Positions 8,379 to 14,349 of a stretch of 20,386 nt of DNA are shown here, piece by piece. Position 1 is the first letter of the stretch; the number at the start of each line of letters is the position of its first letter. The stretch spans positions 74,027 through 94,412 of the forward strand of contig DGYJ01000029.1 of the NCBI GenBank assembly GCA_002396665.1, written 5' to 3'. Under the pieces are notes generated by a model. That model saw only the letters and a list, made by a program, of their open reading frames with translations. It did no database searches and was not told where the DNA came from. The position numbers were made by a program, and so were the translations under genes. This DNA comes from Bdellovibrionaceae bacterium UBA5009. Its GTDB lineage: Bacteria; Bdellovibrionota; Bdellovibrionia; Bdellovibrionales; Bdellovibrionaceae.

Positions 8379-9210
8379 AGTCGTTCTGAAGTTTTTTGCT
8401 CAATATATCGAGTCAGAGCTTGGGATTGTCTACGCAGAACATAATTATTTTCAATTGCAAAATCGTCTAGAGGAAATCTCAAAATTTGTAGGTGTAGATA
8501 GCGTTGAAAAATTATTTGAAGAAGCTCAAAAGTCTATTTCTGGATCATTTCGTCAGATGCTTTTGGATGTTGCAACAAATAATGAGACCTCGTTTTTCCG
8601 CGACCCCAAGGTTTTTAATGCCATCGAAAATATTGTTTTGCCAAAATACTGTGAAGGCAAGTCCCTGGTGGGACCCCTCAAAGTCTGGTCCGCAGCAAGC
8701 TCGACTGGCCAAGAAGCCCTGTCTACGGCCATTATGATCAACGAGTGGAATCAAAAACATAAGCAGAATATTGATTTTTCAATCACTGGAACAGATATTT
8801 CTGAAAGGGTTTTGTTAAAGGCAAAATCCGGCCAATATTCGCAGTTAGAGGTTCAGCGTGGTTTGCCAATGCCACTTCTTGTAAAATATTTTAAGAAAGA
8901 TGATTCTGACCGCTGGAAAGTTGAAGAAGAGATTCTTCATCGTATTCATTACTCAAAATTAAATTTAAAAAGTCATTTTCATTTCCCAGAAAAATTTGAC
9001 ATTGTCTTCTGTCGGAATGTCCTTATTTATCAAAGTTTAAATGGCAAAATTGAAATTTTAAAAAGAATCACCGCCAATTTGGCCGATGGTGGATTTCTAA
9101 TTATGGGTTCCGGCGAGAGTTTACTTGGCTTATCAGAGGATTACAAACAAGCCCCCCTTGATAATGCCGTCTTGTATCAGAAAATTTCAAAACAACAAAG
9201 GGCTGCTTAG
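8368..9210 (+). CDS. cheR: Chemotaxis protein methyltransferase CheR
   Basis: Transfers methyl groups from S-adenosylmethionine to receptor glutamates. It has 280 residues from the ATG at 8368. That start is supported by AGGAAAGG at 8351-8358 and by the N-terminal helical region that follows. It overlaps the end of cheY by 11 bases. Visible CheR signatures are NNETSFFRD (71-79), the SAM-binding motif WSAASSTGQE (107-116, canonical WSAxCSTGEE, so Cys is replaced by Ser), GTDIS (141-145), and FCRNVLIY (214-221). Its length matches the family (E. coli 286). It is last in the operon; the stop codon sits inside a terminator hairpin and overlaps the convergent receiver gene by four bases. Confidence 0.94.
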   Translation: MPPEVVLKFFAQYIESELGIVYAEHNYFQLQNRLEEISKFVGVDSVEKLFEEAQKSISGSFRQMLLDVATNNETSFFRDPKVFNAIENIVLPKYCEGKSLVGPLKVWSAASSTGQEALSTAIMINEWNQKHKQNIDFSITGTDISERVLLKAKSGQYSQLEVQRGLPMPLLVKYFKKDDSDRWKVEEEILHRIHYSKLNLKSHFHFPEKFDIVFCRNVLIYQSLNGKIEILKRITANLADGGFLIMGSGESLLGLSEDYKQAPLDNAVLYQKISKQQRAA

Positions 9211-9223
9211 GCGCCCTTTTTTT
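9197..9223. terminator. Terminator of the che operon, overlapping two convergent stop codons
   Basis: AAAGGGC (9197-9203) pairs perfectly with GCCCTTT (9213-9219) around a nine-base loop. On the plus strand the stem runs into a seven-T tract (9217-9223). The reverse strand also shows the hairpin, followed by CTTTGTTGTTTTG, a poorer U-tract. It therefore terminates cheR well and may terminate the minus-strand gene weakly. The stop codons of both genes lie in the loop. Confidence 0.75.
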
Positions 9224-9857
9224 GGTTCATGACTTTGAAAGAGAATTCTTTGTGTACTGTTTCAGCTTTATTTAAGGATTTAACAAGTGTTTGGCTACGT
9301 TCAACTAATTTTTTAACGACTTCAATTTTTGTGTTATTTGGATCTTTTTCAATGATGCTTGTTAGCTCTTGCAAAATGGTTTGGGAGTGAAACAAAGCAA
9401 TGCTAAGTGGGGATGCAAAATCGTGGAGAAATTTCTTCTCTAGGCCAGAGCTTTCTATTCTTGTTTCTAATGGTCGACCAGCGACATTTAGTTTAATGAT
9501 CTCAAATGCTGTTGCCACGGCTTTCTTCATGTCATCCATATTCATGGTCTTCGCAAGAAAATCAAAGGCCCTGTGTTTCATAGCAAAGCTGATGTTTTTA
9601 GCATCTCCATAGGATGTAAATACGATAACTGGTCTTTGATCCTTTGAGGCCCGTATTTTTTCAAGCATTTCAAGGCCGTTCATGACTGGCATATCTATAT
9701 CAGTAATGACAAGGTGCGGATCTTCTGATTTGATCTTCTCAAGGCCTTCGGCTCCGTTAACAGCTGTTGAAATAGTATATTCTTTTCCAAAACATTCAGT
9801 TAATATTTCCAAAAACGAAGCTTCGTTATCAACTAAGAGTATTTTTTGTTGGCTCAT
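9207..9857 (-). CDS. Response regulator with C-terminal DHp-like helices and no kinase domain
   Basis: A 216-residue protein from the ATG at 9857, where a typical receiver N-terminus begins (QKILLVDNEAS). An in-frame TTG at 9911 would add 18 residues, and neither start has a clear Shine-Dalgarno sequence. The receiver (about 4-120) has Asp10, phosphoacceptor Asp53 (ITDIDMPVMNG), Thr81 and Lys103, but no proline after the lysine. The C-terminal part (138-205) is two predicted helices. The first carries KKFLHDFASPL (His145), which resembles the H-box of HisKA dimerisation domains (H-[DE]-x-x-[ST]-P-L). No ATP-binding domain follows. It may act as a phosphotransfer intermediate (Spo0B-like arrangement), a dimeric response regulator or a degenerate hybrid kinase. 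It is convergent with cheR, sharing the 4-base stop overlap and terminator, which suggests but does not prove a chemotaxis link. Confidence 0.8.
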   Translation of the reverse strand: MSQQKILLVDNEASFLEILTECFGKEYTISTAVNGAEGLEKIKSEDPHLVITDIDMPVMNGLEMLEKIRASKDQRPVIVFTSYGDAKNISFAMKHRAFDFLAKTMNMDDMKKAVATAFEIIKLNVAGRPLETRIESSGLEKKFLHDFASPLSIALFHSQTILQELTSIIEKDPNNTKIEVVKKLVERSQTLVKSLNKAETVHKEFSFKVMNQKKGA

Positions 9858-9918
9858 GGGACTCGTTTCATTTAGTGTTAGTTGTTCTTTTATCTTTCGG
9901 AGTTTTTTCAAAGATCTT

Positions 9919-9935
9919 AAATCAAATTTTGATTT
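9919..9935. promoter_or_regulatory. 8-bp inverted repeat in divergent intergenic region
   Basis: AAATCAAA and TTTGATTT flank a single T, a perfect 17-base dyad. It lies between the minus-strand receiver gene (start 9857) and the plus-strand MBL-fold gene (start 9981), next to a 6-bp AGATCT palindrome (9913-9918, just before it). A shared operator is plausible. If the receiver gene instead starts at the TTG at 9911, the dyad would lie just upstream of that start codon. Confidence 0.35.
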
Positions 9936-9980
9936 GTTAAAAAAACTTAACTGTGATTTTTAAATGGGGTTAGAATTATT

Positions 9981-11366
9981 GTGAGTTTGAAAATTTCAAG
10001 ACTACTGCATGCTGGGTATATTTTTGAGACTGAAAAAAGTAAAATTGTATTTGATCCCATATTCGAAAATCCGTTTAGTCACAATTGCTTTGCGCACCCA
10101 GATGTTCAATTTGATGTCGATAGAATTAAGACATTAAATTTTGATGCCATATTTATTTCCCATTTTCATGACGATCATTTTTCGCTTACAAGTTTAAATT
10201 TATTAGACAAAGATACTCCAGTTTACATGTACAGTCTTCATGACGAATTTTTTCGCTTACTGACTGAAGTTGGATTTAAGAATGTCTATTCGTTGCAAAT
10301 GGATGTATCTTTGCGTTGCGGTGATTTTGAAATCACACCAAGACGGGCCTTGGACAGTGAAGTGGATTCAATATTTCAAATTTGTGCCAATGGTATAAAT
10401 ATTTTAAATGTTGTTGATTCCTTGATCGATCAAAAAACATTGGCACAGTTGGTTTGTATTGGTTCTTGGGATGTGGTCCTTTGGCCATTTCAAATGATGT
10501 TGGAGTCTGATGTCTTGTCACCTTCTCGGGCAGGGATTTTCGATTTTGCAATATACATGGATACAGTTCAGCAAATTAAAATGTTAAATCCGCGCATTGT
10601 TGTCCCAAGTTCGTGTCAGTTTATTCACGAGGACTGGTCCTGGTATAATAATAAAATGTTTCCGATCAGCTATACTTTTTTTAAAAAGGAAATCGGCAAA
10701 TACATTCCAAACACCCTTGTAGTCCGAATGGACCCTGGATTTTCAATTGGTATCGATGAAAAAGAATGGTCCTGTTTGAAGCAAATTGAATGGATAAAGC
10801 CAACCGGCGATCATCATGCAGACTATGATTATCGACCCAACGAAGTTGTTCCGCCACTTTCTGAAGCCGCAATAAAGTTTTCCCCTCTGACGGATTCCAA
10901 GAAAAATATTGTTAAGGATTATTGCGAACAAGAAATTTTAAAGATCTATGCTTCTTTTGATTCAGTATCGGAGCCGTTTTTTGAAAAAGAAAGAATTTGG
11001 AATCTGATCGTTTATGATTCAACAGGCGACGTGTACAATTATTATTATCAGATCAGTTGTGAAAAGATCAAAAAACTAGAGGCTGATAAAAATATAAGCG
11101 ATTCTTTGCGAAATAGTGTTTCTTGGCAGACGGAAATTCTAATGTCTAAGCTTTACTCAGCTTTGAAAAACGGAGAGTCCCTGACCTCTTTGTACATGCG
11201 AATCAATGACCGAAAATTTAGTCCTGAAATTGAAAACGAACTGCAGTGGGCCGACTTTATGGAAGATCCCTTAGTTCGTTGTCTTTATACTGGAAAGGTG
11301 GCGACCGACCAGAAGCATCAATTAAAAATTATAAAAGGTGATCTTAAGTCATTTGATCAATTCTAG
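9981..11366 (+). CDS. Metallo-beta-lactamase-fold protein, UlaG/CMP-Neu5Ac-hydroxylase-like
   Basis: 461 residues from a GTG at 9981; GGGG at 9965-9968 is a poor Shine-Dalgarno sequence, so the start is uncertain by a few codons. The N-terminus (LLHAGYIFET, IVFDP) and HFHDDH at 61-66 are the HxHxDH metal motif of the MBL fold, hence probably a metal-dependent hydrolase or oxygenase-like protein in the cytoplasm (no signal peptide). The later ligands are not canonical. Where UlaG-type enzymes have a His after TP, here the sequence is TPRRALD (119-125). An Asp remains at 146 (NVVDS). The PVH-like position reads VVPSS (207-211). This divergence, and the long region after residue 250, recall CMP-N-acetylneuraminate hydroxylase relatives without the Rieske domain. 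No substrate can be assigned. It is convergent with the HTH gene, sharing CTAG. Confidence 0.75.
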   Translation: MSLKISRLLHAGYIFETEKSKIVFDPIFENPFSHNCFAHPDVQFDVDRIKTLNFDAIFISHFHDDHFSLTSLNLLDKDTPVYMYSLHDEFFRLLTEVGFKNVYSLQMDVSLRCGDFEITPRRALDSEVDSIFQICANGINILNVVDSLIDQKTLAQLVCIGSWDVVLWPFQMMLESDVLSPSRAGIFDFAIYMDTVQQIKMLNPRIVVPSSCQFIHEDWSWYNNKMFPISYTFFKKEIGKYIPNTLVVRMDPGFSIGIDEKEWSCLKQIEWIKPTGDHHADYDYRPNEVVPPLSEAAIKFSPLTDSKKNIVKDYCEQEILKIYASFDSVSEPFFEKERIWNLIVYDSTGDVYNYYYQISCEKIKKLEADKNISDSLRNSVSWQTEILMSKLYSALKNGESLTSLYMRINDRKFSPEIENELQWADFMEDPLVRCLYTGKVATDQKHQLKIIKGDLKSFDQF

Positions 11367-12043
11367 CGATTGCGTCTTTTGAATGATTTTTTGAGCTTAG
11401 GTTTTCTTTTTAAGATTTTCTTTTGACTCTTTCTCTTTTTTAGTGACTGAGTCTGTTTATGAATCAATGGTTTTTTTACCGGCGTTTTCTTAACTTTTTT
11501 TCGGATGTTTCTTTTGCGATTTCGCGTTTTGACTTTTTGAGCAGATTTTGGTTTTAATGTCGGCTTTCTTTTTGAAAACTTTTTCGGAGTTTCTGGGTTT
11601 GATTTTAAAATTGAGAACTGGAGCATTTGCAGCCTCATGGATTCGATCTGTTTATGAAGATCTTGGGTTTCGAGCTCTAGATCTTTGATTTTAGATTGCG
11701 TTTTGTTTTGTATAAAATCCACCCGCGAGGAGAGATCGCTGGGATTCGTTACTGCAGGATTCAGTTTTCGAAGCTCAAGCAACCATTTTAATGCCTGATA
11801 AATATGTGGTGGGGCTTCGCTTTTGTTCCAGCGGGTCCATGCCGAGGGGTCCACCATCAAGAGAATACAAATTTTTCTTTGGCTGAGGCCGAGCTTCAGT
11901 CGAATAGATTCTAAGTCACCAAGCTCTTCCTTGATTCGAGTTCTTTCGTTCAAAAACGACTGTCGAAGGCTTATTTTTTTACCTTTTTCTTCCGCTCGGA
12001 TGGAGATTTGATTTTCTTTCAATGGCTTGGTGTTGGTTTTCAT
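11363..12043 (-). CDS. HTH DNA-binding protein with coiled coil and histone H1-like Lys/Arg tail
   Basis: 226 residues from the ATG at 12043, preceded on the minus strand by AAAGGA six bases upstream. Residues about 40-95 form an XRE-like helix-turn-helix (LGLSQRKICILLMVDPSAWTRW, here split as LGLSQRKICIL at 51-61 and MVDPSAWTRW at 63-72). Residues about 105-147 look like a coiled coil (KDLELETQDLHKQIESM). From residue 152 to the end, 37 of 75 residues are Lys or Arg and none is acidic, much like the tails of histone H1-like bacterial proteins. The likely role is sequence-specific binding by the HTH plus non-specific DNA coating by the tail. It faces a minimal tyrosine recombinase across a 259-base AT-rich region and converges with the MBL-fold gene (shared CTAG). 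The family name is not known to me. Confidence 0.82.
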   Translation of the reverse strand: MKTNTKPLKENQISIRAEEKGKKISLRQSFLNERTRIKEELGDLESIRLKLGLSQRKICILLMVDPSAWTRWNKSEAPPHIYQALKWLLELRKLNPAVTNPSDLSSRVDFIQNKTQSKIKDLELETQDLHKQIESMRLQMLQFSILKSNPETPKKFSKRKPTLKPKSAQKVKTRNRKRNIRKKVKKTPVKKPLIHKQTQSLKKRKSQKKILKRKPKLKKSFKRRNR

Positions 12044-12064
12044 TTGAAATCCTTTAATAAATTA

Positions 12065-12103
12065 TATTGCGAAATATTAATTATATATATGCATTTCACA
12101 ATA
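12065..12103. promoter_or_regulatory. Imperfect inverted repeat between the HTH and recombinase genes
   Basis: TATTGCGAAAT (12065-12075) and ATTTCACAATA (12093-12103) pair over 11 bases with one mismatch, around a 17-base AT-only-but-two spacer. The dyad lies 22 bases upstream of the HTH start codon, where the promoter of that gene is expected. Autoregulatory operator or recombinase binding arms are both possible. A second small dyad, CACAA/TTGTG (12098-12116), overlaps its right arm. Confidence 0.4.
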
Positions 12104-12199
12104 AATAATGTTGTGTTTCACCACATTTTTTGCTATTTTTTAATCGATTGTGTATTATAGTTATAAGTTACATAGTTAAATATATAATTTTATTAGGTA

Positions 12200-12224
12200 A
12201 AGTATGTTCTTTTAAAACATGCTT
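12200..12224. other. Hairpin in the leader upstream of the recombinase gene
   Basis: AAGTATGTT (12200-12208) and AACATGCTT (12216-12224) pair over nine bases with one G-U around a seven-base loop. It lies about 80 bases upstream of the recombinase ATG and could be a leader structure or a DNA-level site. No T-run follows, so it is not a standard terminator. Confidence 0.35.
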
Positions 12225-12302
12225 AGATTGTGAACAGAAGTGGTTTTTAAACTCGCGGGATCTGCGCTTTGCGTTGAAGTTGCGTAGGAAAGGGAAGCTT
12301 TT

Positions 12303-12830
12303 ATGCAGAAAAGATATTCTTTGAACAAGAATAAGTATCTTTTGCCGAATGAAATTGAGCATTTCGAAAGGCTACTTGAAGATCATATAGATTCTGATGC
12401 GCGGAATTGTTTGGCCCTGCTTTTAGCGCTAAAAACTGGCGGACGCGCCCAGGAAATCTTAAATCTCAAGAAGTCAGATTTGAACTCGTCGGACGAGAGT
12501 GTTTTTATTCAAGGATTAAAAGGAAGTAGTGATAGAGAAATCCCCATCAAATCTTCATTATTTAAAAAGTTAACTAAGTACGCCCAGGCTACCGATGGGG
12601 ATAAGTTGTTTCCAATAAGTTATAATCGTTTTAGACAAATCTGGGATCTTTACAGGCCCGCACAAAAGAAACTCCATTCGCTAAGACATACGTTTGCAAT
12701 TCAGCTTTATCGAAAAACAAAGGATATTCGCCTTGTTCAGGTGGCTCTTGGTCATCGAAACGTCATGAATACAATGATTTACGCGGATTATGTCTATTCA
12801 CAGACAGAGTTGCGTAAGCTTATACTTTGA
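12303..12830 (+). CDS. Minimal tyrosine recombinase (catalytic domain only)
   Basis: 175 residues from the ATG at 12303, with AGGAAAGGG at 12286-12294. An in-frame TAG at 12285-12287 excludes an N-terminal extension. All catalytic residues of phage-integrase/Xer recombinases are present: Arg48 (GGRAQEIL), Lys73 (GLKGS), His125 and Arg128 (HSLRHTFA), His151 (LGHRN) and nucleophile Tyr160 (MIYADY), nine residues after His151 as in XerD. The N-terminal SAM-like core-binding domain that normally clamps the DNA is missing, as in the short FimB/FimE-type invertases (about 200 residues), but this one is shorter still. It should cut and rejoin DNA at specific sites only if another protein or an unusual target supplies binding energy. 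It is divergent from the basic-tail HTH gene. A 16-bp palindrome overlaps its stop codon. No flanking att-like direct repeats were found. Confidence 0.88.
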   Translation: MQKRYSLNKNKYLLPNEIEHFERLLEDHIDSDARNCLALLLALKTGGRAQEILNLKKSDLNSSDESVFIQGLKGSSDREIPIKSSLFKKLTKYAQATDGDKLFPISYNRFRQIWDLYRPAQKKLHSLRHTFAIQLYRKTKDIRLVQVALGHRNVMNTMIYADYVYSQTELRKLIL

Positions 12831-12843
12831 TGCACGTGCATCA
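12828..12843. promoter_or_regulatory. 16-bp perfect palindrome overlapping the recombinase stop codon
   Basis: TGATGCACGTGCATCA is a perfect 16-bp dyad with no spacer, whose first three bases are the recombinase TGA stop. The lack of a loop argues for a DNA-level protein-binding site rather than an RNA hairpin. It is followed by another G-C-rich near-dyad around 12843-12856 (ATGATCGCGGTCAT, two mismatches). It lies about 18 bases upstream of a TAATAT (12861-12866), so it would overlap the -35 position of the exported-protein gene. Confidence 0.5.
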
Positions 12844-12860
12844 TGATCGCGGTCATACAC

Positions 12861-12866
12861 TAATAT
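12861..12866 (+). promoter_or_regulatory. Possible -10 box for the exported-protein gene
   Basis: TAATAT differs from the -10 consensus by one base and lies 73 bases before the ATG at 12940. No good -35 lies 16-18 bases upstream; the 16-bp palindrome occupies that place. This is the layout of a promoter that depends on a bound activator. Start of transcription would be near 12873. The leader then contains a 6-bp hairpin (AAAGCC/GGCTTT, 12896-12912). Confidence 0.35.
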
Positions 12867-12939
12867 CTGTAAAGGTGTAACTTGTCCTCATTGGAAAAGC
12901 CTTGATGGCTTTAAAAAATAGAAATTCTAAGGAGGAAAA

Positions 12940-13677
12940 ATGTCTCAGATTGCAGGTTTTATAAAAATGCTTACAGGTCTAGCCTTGTTTGGTGTGTTTG
13001 GATCGGGTTCTCTTAGCTATGCTCAAGTTGGTCAGCCAGCGCTTGTGCCAATAGAAATCAAATCAACATACATTCCAACTGGATTTGATAGTAACGACAA
13101 GGTTCAGTTGATCACCGAAGCTTGGTTGCCTTCAAGTTGCTACAGATCTGGCCCCTATAAGGTTTCTGTGAATAAGTTAACCCATTCAATTACGGTTCGC
13201 CAATTTGCATACAAGTACAACAATATTCCCTGTCTTGATGTGATGACACCATTTAATACAAATGTAGAAGTTGGTTTGCTTGAACAAGCGGATTACGTTG
13301 TGAATGATGGCAATATGTCCAGGTCTGTTGGTAAAGTTGCAGTCCATGTGGCCGCTTCAAACCAACCCGATGATTATTTGTATGCACCAGTAACTACTGT
13401 TCATGTCGAAACTGGGGATCGATTCAGAATCGCTCAGGTCGAGGGTGTGTTTTATAACAACTGTGTTCGTTTGAAAGCTGTAAAGTCATTTCAAGAGAGC
13501 TACAATGTAGTTACGGTGTTACCAATAGCTGAAGTTGTGCCTTCAGAAAGCTGTCGCGTAGGGTATTTTCCGTTCAAAACAGCTGTCCCATTGCCATCGT
13601 TGGGAACTGGACGTTACTTGCTTCAGGTTCGATCTATGAACGGACAAAGCATAAATCAACTTTTCGACGTAAGGTAG
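12940..13677 (+). CDS. Exported protein with two copies of a Cys-paired domain
   Basis: 245 residues, with an ideal AAGGAGG at 12929-12935 before the ATG. Residues 1-28 are a Sec signal peptide with hydrophobic core LTGLALFGVFG and a likely cut after SYA (Ala28/Gln29). The mature protein contains exactly four cysteines, at 67, 98, 175 and 205. The spacing C-x30-C and C-x29-C, each followed after five residues by PF[NK]T and then a beta-strand ending in NG or DG, shows two tandem copies of a domain of about 70-75 residues. One disulfide per copy is likely in the periplasm or outside the cell. No known family is recognised. It is a mainly beta-stranded secreted protein; binding or structural roles are only possibilities. 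It is the first gene downstream of the recombinase, but a separate promoter seems likely. Confidence 0.8.
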   Translation: MSQIAGFIKMLTGLALFGVFGSGSLSYAQVGQPALVPIEIKSTYIPTGFDSNDKVQLITEAWLPSSCYRSGPYKVSVNKLTHSITVRQFAYKYNNIPCLDVMTPFNTNVEVGLLEQADYVVNDGNMSRSVGKVAVHVAASNQPDDYLYAPVTTVHVETGDRFRIAQVEGVFYNNCVRLKAVKSFQESYNVVTVLPIAEVVPSESCRVGYFPFKTAVPLPSLGTGRYLLQVRSMNGQSINQLFDVR

Positions 13678-13716
13678 TTTGTTAAAAGACTTCCAAAAAG
13701 TAAAAAATTAGTTTTA

Positions 13717-13766
13717 AAATGAGTCTTGGATATAATTTGGAAATAAAATTATGAAGGGACTCATTT
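13717..13766. repeat. 9-bp inverted repeat flanking a -10 box
   Basis: AAATGAGTC (13717-13725) and GACTCATTT (13758-13766) are perfect inverted copies 32 bases apart. Between them lies TATAAT (13731-13736). The right arm ends directly at the lipoprotein ATG and covers part of its Shine-Dalgarno sequence (GAAGGG, 13753-13758). Possible operator or invertible segment; a 9-bp match at this distance also occurs by chance a few times per 20 kb. Confidence 0.4.
13731..13736 (+). promoter_or_regulatory. Consensus -10 box of the lipoprotein gene
   Basis: TATAAT, a perfect sigma70 -10 match, 30 bases before the ATG at 13767. The hexamer 17 bases upstream is TTAGTT (13708-13713), a weak -35. Transcription would start near 13743, giving a leader of about 24 bases with the GAAGGG Shine-Dalgarno. 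The downstream DUF1295-type gene is probably on the same transcript. Confidence 0.5.
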
Positions 13767-14327
13767 ATGAATAAACTTGTCTGTGGTTCGAAATTATTAT
13801 TTTTGATTATTAGTTCAGCTGCGGTACTGGCTTCGTGCTCGTCGTCTTCGACGTCGCCATCCGACGGATCTTCTTCGGATTCAGTAACGATTTCTGAAGG
13901 TGATGATCAGCAGCAGAGTCCTCAAGATGAGCTTGGAGCAGCCACTGCTGCTGCCGTCGATGACAAAGCAGCTACAACTGACGAGTCTCCATCTATGGCC
14001 CCTGTCAATGAAGCGCCTCAAGTTGTTGAGTTAGAGAAAAAAGAAAAGCAAAAACCACAAATTGAAAAGCCAGTGAAAGTGGTGCAGAAGTTGCCTGCGA
14101 AAAAAGCCCAAAAAGAGTCTGGAGCTGAATCAAAATCAAGTGGCAAGGGTTCGTTTAAAAAAACAGTTAAAAACTGTGATATGAAGTCTAAACCAAATGC
14201 GAAATCAAAAGTATTAACAAATGTTTCGAAGGGTAAAAAACTTTGGGTTGAGGACGCAGGAAAGTTCTATAAAGTTTTTCGTACAAAAGACGTAGGGTAT
14301 CTTTCAAAATCTTGTTTTTCAAAATAA
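13767..14327 (+). CDS. Lipoprotein with Ser- and Lys/Glu-rich linker and C-terminal SH3b-like domain
   Basis: 186 residues. The N-terminus is a type II signal peptide with hydrophobic core LLFLIISSAAV and lipobox LASC, lipidated Cys24. A Ser-rich stretch follows. Next is a low-complexity linker of about 100 residues, first acidic, then Lys/Glu/Pro-rich (residues 85-128), typical of a segment spanning periplasm or peptidoglycan. Residues about 132-184 look like a bacterial SH3 domain: KSKPNAKSKVLTNVSKG then a beta hairpin, KFYKV, and a final GYLSKSCF. Such domains usually bind peptidoglycan stem peptides. Cys137 and Cys183 bracket the domain and may form a disulfide. It is probably anchored in the outer or inner membrane and contacting the cell wall. 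The DUF1295-type gene follows after 22 bases. Confidence 0.8.
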   Translation: MNKLVCGSKLLFLIISSAAVLASCSSSSTSPSDGSSSDSVTISEGDDQQQSPQDELGAATAAAVDDKAATTDESPSMAPVNEAPQVVELEKKEKQKPQIEKPVKVVQKLPAKKAQKESGAESKSSGKGSFKKTVKNCDMKSKPNAKSKVLTNVSKGKKLWVEDAGKFYKVFRTKDVGYLSKSCFSK

Positions 14328-14349
14328 CAATTTCTGGAAGGGATAGTTG

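Noticed and set aside
12150..12190. Possible dif-like site (CATAGTTAAAT resembling a XerD half-site)
   Set aside because: Only one half resembles a Xer site; there is no matching XerC arm at a 6-base spacing.
12130..12324. 64-codon frame upstream of the recombinase, considered as a split N-terminal domain
   Set aside because: It is in another frame, shows no resemblance to a SAM-like core-binding domain, and an in-frame stop separates the recombinase from upstream sequence.
12896..12912. AAAGCC/GGCTTT hairpin as a terminator of the recombinase gene
   Set aside because: The stem is only 6 bp and is followed by A residues, not T, on the plus strand.
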